A stretch of DNA of 64,000 bases from an uncultured Prevotellaceae bacterium. Lineage in GTDB: Bacteria > Bacteroidota > Bacteroidia > Bacteroidales > Bacteroidaceae. Numbering within the stretch: the stretch's first letter is position 1; the number at the start of each line of letters is the position of its first letter. Shown here piece by piece: positions 58,135 to 64,000 of the stretch. The DNA lies in the NCBI GenBank assembly GCA_946415365.1, contig CAMKSE010000011.1:62001-126000 (forward strand), read 5' to 3'. The translations under genes and the position numbers were made by a program. A model generated the notes under the pieces. The model was not told the DNA's origin, searched no databases, and saw only the letters and a program-made list of their open reading frames with translations.

Positions 58135-60375
58135 ATGAAGAAGATCGTATGTTTGTTACTGGCTTCGTTGACTGTGATGCCTCTTTTCTCAGGTGAGCAT
58201 CGCTCTGCCGAAAGACGCTTGCTGCCAGAGGGACGCAAGAAGGTCGCCGTCGTGTTGAGCGGTGGTGGGGCGAAGGGTACGGCCCACATTGGTGCGCTGA
58301 AAGTCATAGAGCGTGCGGGGTTGCCGATAGATATCGTGACGGGTACTTCGATGGGCAGTCTGGTGGGTGGTCTCTATGCCATCGGCTACAATGCCGATGT
58401 CCTTGACTCGCTGGTAAGGTCATTGGACTGGAGTTATGTGATCAGCGACCGCGAGGACATGAGCCGTCAGAGCTTGAGCGACAGGAAGAAGCAGAACACC
58501 TATATCCTCTCCAGAGGTCTGACAATCGGTAAGCGCAACAACGACGACGGCGGCTTCATCAAGGGCAAGAACATCAACATGCTGATTGAGAAGCTCTGTA
58601 TGGGATATACCGATTCCATAGACTTCAATAAACTGCCCATTCCCTTCGCCTGTGTGGCTACGAATCTCGTAGACAACTCTGAGGTGGACTTCCACTCCGG
58701 CCATCTGCCTCAGGCCCTCCGTGCCTCGATGGCCATTCCTGCCGTCTTCTCCCCAGTGCGGATAGGGAAGAAGGTGCTGGTGGATGGTGGTCTGACGAAC
58801 AACTTCCCCGTAGACTTGGCCCGCGCTATGGGTGCTGATATTGTCATCGGCGTCACAGTGCAGGATTCCTTGAGAAGCTCTGAGGGACTGAACAGTACCC
58901 TCAGCATCTTGATGCAGATTGTTGACTTCAATACTTTGAACAAGTACAACGAGAATATAGCCAATACCGATGTTCATATCCGTGTGGATCCTTCAGGCTA
59001 TTCCTCTGCCAGTTTCAATTCTGCCGCAGTGGATACGCTGATCAATCGTGGAGAAGCAGAGGCCATGCGCCATTGGGACGAGCTGATAGCCCTGAAGGAC
59101 AGTATCGGCATCGACGACTCGTTTGAGCCTGTGAGACTGCAGCCCTTACGTCCGAGGGTGATGACGGAGCATGTGCACCTCACGGGTTGTGTCTTTGAGA
59201 ATATGACTTCACAAGACGAGGCTTTCCTGAAGGCAAAGTTCCACCTGAACCGTCTTGACAGCATCTCTACCCGGGATGAGGAGGAGATAACCACCTCTAT
59301 GCGTACTGACTTGTTCTACCAGACTGCCACTTCGCATCTGGTGGAGGAAGCAGATGGCTACAGACTTGTGCTGACGGCAGGCAACCGCAAGACCAGTCAG
59401 GTGAATCTTGGCTTCCGCTTCGACAATGAGGAAATGGTGGCCCTGCAGCTGAATGCCAACCTGCCGCTGAAGAAGACGCTCTACGTCTCATCTGACCTGA
59501 CACTCCGTCTCGGCAAGCGAATTCTGGCCGGAGGGGAGATTACTTTCCACCCCCGTTGGATGAGGGTAAGTCGTCCTAGCGTGTCATATTATTTCCGTCG
59601 TAACGACATCGCTGTGTATAAAGAGGGCGACCGTGAGTACAGCATCATCTATAACCAGCATCAGGCCTCAGTGGAACCATTCAACTTCAGCATCCATAAT
59701 TTCGATTTCCGTATGGGCCTCTGCTGGGACTATTACCATTTCGGAAAGAAGCTGCAGTCAGATGATTCGCGGGAGGTGAACTTCGAGAACGGACATTATT
59801 TCAAGTATCAGGCTCAGGTGAACTACAACTCCGAGGACTTATGGTATTTCCCGACGAAAGGAAGCCGCTTCATGGCTGGCTATGCGTATATCACAGATAA
59901 TTTCGCACGTCTCAACGGCAAGGCTGGTGTCAGCGACGTGAGTGCTTCGTGGCGTAAGTCGGTGGCCCTAAGTAAGAGTTTTGCCCTTCAGGCGATGGCC
60001 TACGGACGTCTGCTCTTTGGCACTGACATTCCTAACGTCTATGGCAATCTCATAGGTGGTGACTACTTCGGGCACTATGTGGAACAACAGCTGCCGATGA
60101 CAGGTCTTGGCCATGTGGAATATGCCGAGCGTCACTTTTTGGGTGTGCAGATGCAGGCCCAGCAGCGATTTGGCAAGAGTCACTATTTTCTTTTGAGAAT
60201 GTCTGTTGCACAGCATTCCGCCGATCTGGAAGATATTCTGAAGACCAAGTCGCTCATTGGTACCCAGCTTGCTTATTATTACGACACGGTGTTCGGTCCA
60301 CTTGGAGCAACTATCGGCTTCTCCAACCGGACCAAGACACCTTATTTATATATTAATTTAGGTTATGTGTTCTGA
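58135..60375 (+). CDS. Patatin-like phospholipase with C-terminal outer-membrane barrel (paralogue 2)
   Basis: VAVVLSGGGAKGTAHIGALKVIERAGLPIDIVTGTSMGSLVGGLYAIGYNADVLDSLV. Confidence 0.9.
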   Translation: MKKIVCLLLASLTVMPLFSGEHRSAERRLLPEGRKKVAVVLSGGGAKGTAHIGALKVIERAGLPIDIVTGTSMGSLVGGLYAIGYNADVLDSLVRSLDWSYVISDREDMSRQSLSDRKKQNTYILSRGLTIGKRNNDDGGFIKGKNINMLIEKLCMGYTDSIDFNKLPIPFACVATNLVDNSEVDFHSGHLPQALRASMAIPAVFSPVRIGKKVLVDGGLTNNFPVDLARAMGADIVIGVTVQDSLRSSEGLNSTLSILMQIVDFNTLNKYNENIANTDVHIRVDPSGYSSASFNSAAVDTLINRGEAEAMRHWDELIALKDSIGIDDSFEPVRLQPLRPRVMTEHVHLTGCVFENMTSQDEAFLKAKFHLNRLDSISTRDEEEITTSMRTDLFYQTATSHLVEEADGYRLVLTAGNRKTSQVNLGFRFDNEEMVALQLNANLPLKKTLYVSSDLTLRLGKRILAGGEITFHPRWMRVSRPSVSYYFRRNDIAVYKEGDREYSIIYNQHQASVEPFNFSIHNFDFRMGLCWDYYHFGKKLQSDDSREVNFENGHYFKYQAQVNYNSEDLWYFPTKGSRFMAGYAYITDNFARLNGKAGVSDVSASWRKSVALSKSFALQAMAYGRLLFGTDIPNVYGNLIGGDYFGHYVEQQLPMTGLGHVEYAERHFLGVQMQAQQRFGKSHYFLLRMSVAQHSADLEDILKTKSLIGTQLAYYYDTVFGPLGATIGFSNRTKTPYLYINLGYVF

Positions 60376-61612
60376 TATGATATATGAAGTGATGGCACCC
60401 GTTGGGTCGCGAGAGTCGTTGGCAGCAGCCATCCAGGCCGGTGCTGACAGCATCTATTTCGGCATAGAGAAACTGAACATGAGAGCGCACTCTGCCTCTA
60501 CGTTCACTATCGATGACCTCCTCGATATTGCCAGCCAGTGCGATGCCAACGGTATCAAGAGTTATCTCACTGTTAACACCATCATCTATGGCGAGGACAT
60601 TCCCTTGATGCATGAGATCATCGATGCTGCTAAGGAGGCAGGCATCTCTGCCGTCATTGCCTCTGACGTCGCAGTGATGACGTATTGCAATAAGGTAGGA
60701 CAGGAGGTGCATCTCTCCACACAGCTGAATATCTCGAACATCGAGGCACTGCGCTTCTATGCACAGTTTGCTGATGTGGTGGTGCTTGCCCGTGAGTTGA
60801 ATATGGAGCAGGTGGCAGACATCTTCCGTCAGGTGGAGGCTGAGCATATCTGTGGACCTTCTGGAGAGCAGATACGTATAGAGATGTTCTGTCATGGTGC
60901 CCTGTGTATGGCCGTCAGCGGTAAGTGCTATATGAGTCTTCACGCAGCCAACCGCTCGGCCAATCGTGGAGAGTGCATACAGGTCTGTCGTCGTTCGTAT
61001 ACCGCTACTGATAACGAGACAGGCTATCAGCTCGCCATCGACAATAAATATATCATGTCGCCCAAGGACCTGAAGACCGTGCGTTTCATCGATAAGATGA
61101 TGAAGGCTGGCGTTCGTGTATTTAAGATAGAGGGTCGTGCCCGTGGGCCTGAATATGTCTATACCGTCGTGAAGTGTTATAAGGAAGCCATTCAGGCAGT
61201 AATCGACGGCTCGTTCACAGAAGAACGTAAAGACGAGTGGGACGAGCGTCTCGCCACCGTCTTCAATCGCGGCTTCTGGGATGGTTACTATCAAGGGCAG
61301 CTCATGGGAGAGTGGAACAAGAACTATGGCTCCAACGCTACGGAGCGCAAGGTTTATATTGGCAAAGGTGTGAAATATTTCTCCAAACTTGGCGTAGCGG
61401 AGTTCACCGTTGAGGCCAATACGTTCCGTGTTGGCGACAAGATGCTCATCACTGGCCCTACCACTGGTGTCATCTATGTCACGGCCGACGAGATCCACGA
61501 CGACTATGGCCCTGTCGCTGAGGCCCAGCAGGGCACGAAGGTCTCCATCGCCGTTCCCTCCAAGGTCCGTCCCTCCGATAAACTCTTCAAATTAGTGAAG
61601 AGCGAAGAATAA
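60365..61612 (+). CDS. U32 family peptidase
   Basis: YEVMAPVGSRESLAAAIQAGADSIYFGIEKLNMRA; SVSGKCYMSLHAANRSANRGECIQVCRR-type motif. Confidence 0.92.
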   Translation: MCSDMIYEVMAPVGSRESLAAAIQAGADSIYFGIEKLNMRAHSASTFTIDDLLDIASQCDANGIKSYLTVNTIIYGEDIPLMHEIIDAAKEAGISAVIASDVAVMTYCNKVGQEVHLSTQLNISNIEALRFYAQFADVVVLARELNMEQVADIFRQVEAEHICGPSGEQIRIEMFCHGALCMAVSGKCYMSLHAANRSANRGECIQVCRRSYTATDNETGYQLAIDNKYIMSPKDLKTVRFIDKMMKAGVRVFKIEGRARGPEYVYTVVKCYKEAIQAVIDGSFTEERKDEWDERLATVFNRGFWDGYYQGQLMGEWNKNYGSNATERKVYIGKGVKYFSKLGVAEFTVEANTFRVGDKMLITGPTTGVIYVTADEIHDDYGPVAEAQQGTKVSIAVPSKVRPSDKLFKLVKSEE

Positions 61613-61714
61613 GGGGCTTAAAACGTTAATAAAGAATAAATCTTCGCGATTTGATGCAGTATTTTGTATGTTTTTCTGTTATAATAGTAGAGAATCATTA
61701 AAAATGTATTGCAT

Positions 61715-64000
61715 ATGAAGAGGTGGTTTACCTTGGTGGTAATGGCTTTGATGGCCGTTGGCACGAACGCCCAGGAGTTGACGGTGTCAGACAAACATAA
61801 CAGTGGTTGTCTCGGGATGACACGGGGTGGCGAAGGTGATGAGATGCCTATAGAACAGATTCCTACAATCATCCTACAAAAAGAGGGCAACATCCTGTCT
61901 GTTGAACTGCAGAATTATACGAGCAACTGTGCTACGTCTGATTTCTATGTGAATTCCAGTATCAGTGAAGGCAGCGAAGGCTCACCCAGTATATTGTCTG
62001 TCAATGTGACTCCTGTCACAGGTGAAGAATTAGCAGACTGCATTTGCACATTCAATGTGTCGTTCACTGTACGTGACCTTGAAGCCAATAGTTTCTACTT
62101 GAAGTGTTGGTGGTATGAGGGTCAGGTCGAACTTTCGAGTGGGGAACCGTTGGTGTTGGAATACAGGAAGGTGGAAGCATTTATCGATGGCGCCTCTTAC
62201 CAATTGCTTAAAGTCATGCATAAGGCCATGCTGATGAGTTGGGTCATAGGGGAAGGGGAACTGCATATACCTTCGGAGGTGAGTTATGAGGGAGAGACTT
62301 ATGCCGTAACATGCATAGCTTCGTTTGGAAGTGCTTCGTTTGGAGAGAAAGTGACCAAAGTCTTTGTCCCTAAGACAATCAGGAGCATGGACTTTGAAGC
62401 AGACGGTGCCATTTATTCTAATCCCTTCGCTGGTTGCACGTCTTTGGAATCGATAGAAGTGGATGAGGACTGTCCTCTGTTCAGTTCTGTTGGCGGAGTG
62501 CTGTTCAACAAGGACAAGACGATGCTTATAGGCTATCCTGCTGCATCGCCAAGAGAGACTTACACTGTGCCAGAATGGGTGACCATTGTCAGGGCAGGTG
62601 CCTTTTGCTATTCGCAGCATTTACGGAAACTGACAATACCCGACAACGTGACGTACATAGGTTATGGCTTATTCTGGAACAGTAAAAGCCTTGAAGAGGT
62701 GAGACTGCCATCTGGTTTAGAAGTATTGGAATCGAATCTTTTCAACAATTGCCAGAGCCTGAAGTCTGTACAGATACCTGAGAGCGTTACCATAATTAAT
62801 AATAATGTTTTCGAAGGATGTAATGCTCTCACCAATATAACCTTACCGCAAGGCTTGGTCAGTATCGGTAATTCGGCTTTCTACAAATGCTCTGCCTTAC
62901 AGACACTGGATATACCTAAGAATGTCAACCGAATATACGCTGGCGCATTTAGCGGTTGCAGGCAACTGAGCACATTGTATATCAGGGGAGTCCTTGAATC
63001 CTTCTGCATGAACAGAGACTTATTTAGCGGCATGGGTAAGCAGGCGAAGCTCTATGTGCCATCATCAGAGGTGGAGAAATACCAGGCCATCTATGGTGGT
63101 GAGGTATATGCGTTGGAAGACACATGGGGTTACCATCCTATGGTGGAGCAAGGGAAGAAGTGGACGTATGACAATTTTATGCCATTACGTCCCGCCAAAT
63201 ACGATCATTATTATTACTACGAATTGAAAGGTGATACCCTGATTGCAGGTAAGAACTGCCTCAGGATGTACTCAGACAATCAGTACAACGATAGTATTGT
63301 CAGATATGAGGGTGGTCTGTACGAGGAAAACAAAAAGGTGTACTGCTTCTATCCTGAGAATGATGAAGCAGAGCTGTTGTATGACTTCGACTGTGAAATA
63401 GGCGATACGCTTCATGTGTTGAATAGACAAATGCTTGTGAAAGATATTAGGACGGAGGATAATGGTGGCATCACCATTAAGAAATACACTCTCCAGATTG
63501 TTTGGGACTATGAGGAGGAATATGTGTATTGGATTGAGGGCGTGGGAGCCACGAAGGACTTCTTTGCCATGATACCAGCATCAGGAAACTACAACAGTCT
63601 AAACGCTTGTGAGTTGAACGGCGAGAAGTTGTATCAGACAATAGAGCCGGACCCCACAGATAAAGGTTATCACAAAATGGGCATCGAGGGTAAGCGTTGG
63701 AACTACATACATTATTACCTTGACGATGAAGGAGAACACCGCGATCCCTATTCCTATGTGGTAAAAGGCGATACCATTATCAGACGCCAAACATACAAGA
63801 AACTCTGGTATCAGGATGACAAGACGGAGCGGCTTGTATGCCTTCTTTATGAGACGGGTCGTAGCATTTATAAAAGCCAGGATTTTGGCGATAATTCCTA
63901 TGATATGCCGTTAATGAGACTTTTCTTTGATTTCGGTCGCGATGATTTCGGAAGGGTGTTCACATGGAATGCCGATATGAATACAGGCAATACAAACTGG
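61715..64000 (+). CDS. BspA-like leucine-rich repeat secreted protein (truncated by window edge)
   Basis: ATGAAGAGGTGGTTTACC... opens signal peptide, then LRR_5-type repeats (IPDNVTYIGYGLFWNSKSLEEVRLPSGLEVLESNLFNNCQSLKSVQIPESVTII); open to window end, absent from ORF track. Confidence 0.8.
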   Translation, partial: MKRWFTLVVMALMAVGTNAQELTVSDKHNSGCLGMTRGGEGDEMPIEQIPTIILQKEGNILSVELQNYTSNCATSDFYVNSSISEGSEGSPSILSVNVTPVTGEELADCICTFNVSFTVRDLEANSFYLKCWWYEGQVELSSGEPLVLEYRKVEAFIDGASYQLLKVMHKAMLMSWVIGEGELHIPSEVSYEGETYAVTCIASFGSASFGEKVTKVFVPKTIRSMDFEADGAIYSNPFAGCTSLESIEVDEDCPLFSSVGGVLFNKDKTMLIGYPAASPRETYTVPEWVTIVRAGAFCYSQHLRKLTIPDNVTYIGYGLFWNSKSLEEVRLPSGLEVLESNLFNNCQSLKSVQIPESVTIINNNVFEGCNALTNITLPQGLVSIGNSAFYKCSALQTLDIPKNVNRIYAGAFSGCRQLSTLYIRGVLESFCMNRDLFSGMGKQAKLYVPSSEVEKYQAIYGGEVYALEDTWGYHPMVEQGKKWTYDNFMPLRPAKYDHYYYYELKGDTLIAGKNCLRMYSDNQYNDSIVRYEGGLYEENKKVYCFYPENDEAELLYDFDCEIGDTLHVLNRQMLVKDIRTEDNGGITIKKYTLQIVWDYEEEYVYWIEGVGATKDFFAMIPASGNYNSLNACELNGEKLYQTIEPDPTDKGYHKMGIEGKRWNYIHYYLDDEGEHRDPYSYVVKGDTIIRRQTYKKLWYQDDKTERLVCLLYETGRSIYKSQDFGDNSYDMPLMRLFFDFGRDDFGRVFTWNADMNTGNTNW

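Noticed and set aside
60353-61498. 381-aa ORF antisense to U32 peptidase
   Set aside because: Shadow frame of a conserved family

Overview
Window from a Bacteroidales (Prevotella-like) chromosome, inferred from TAnnTTTG -7 boxes and gene content. About 35 CDS are supportable, plus one tRNA-Leu. Core and metabolic blocks: a starch/maltodextrin operon (pullulanase, TPR protein, GH97, GH77), mannose-1-P guanylyltransferase, HIT, GreA, RNase R, an AAA+ ATPase locus, succinate CoA-transferase-like enzyme, a LacI/GH9/outer-membrane-barrel operon, two patatin-like paralogues, CysS, U32 peptidase, and a BspA-like LRR gene cut by the right edge. From about 20.9 to 37.3 kb there is an accessory region, AT-rich to about 32 kb: orphan membrane and secreted proteins, a coupled small-gene pair, an IS1595-type transposase, a HEPN-like two-TM protein, a HicA array with one HicB, and a VirE_N/DUF3987-type module bracketed by 8-bp-phased GTGCAAA repeats. 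Best candidates for something undescribed: (1) the HicA array, where three separately promoted hicA-like genes, one lacking the catalytic His, share a palindromic start-site operator; (2) the iteron-bracketed DUF3987 module; (3) the HEPN-coiled-coil-TM protein; (4) a 34-bp palindrome that gives two convergent genes the same C-terminus. All names come from reading the translations; no database search was run.
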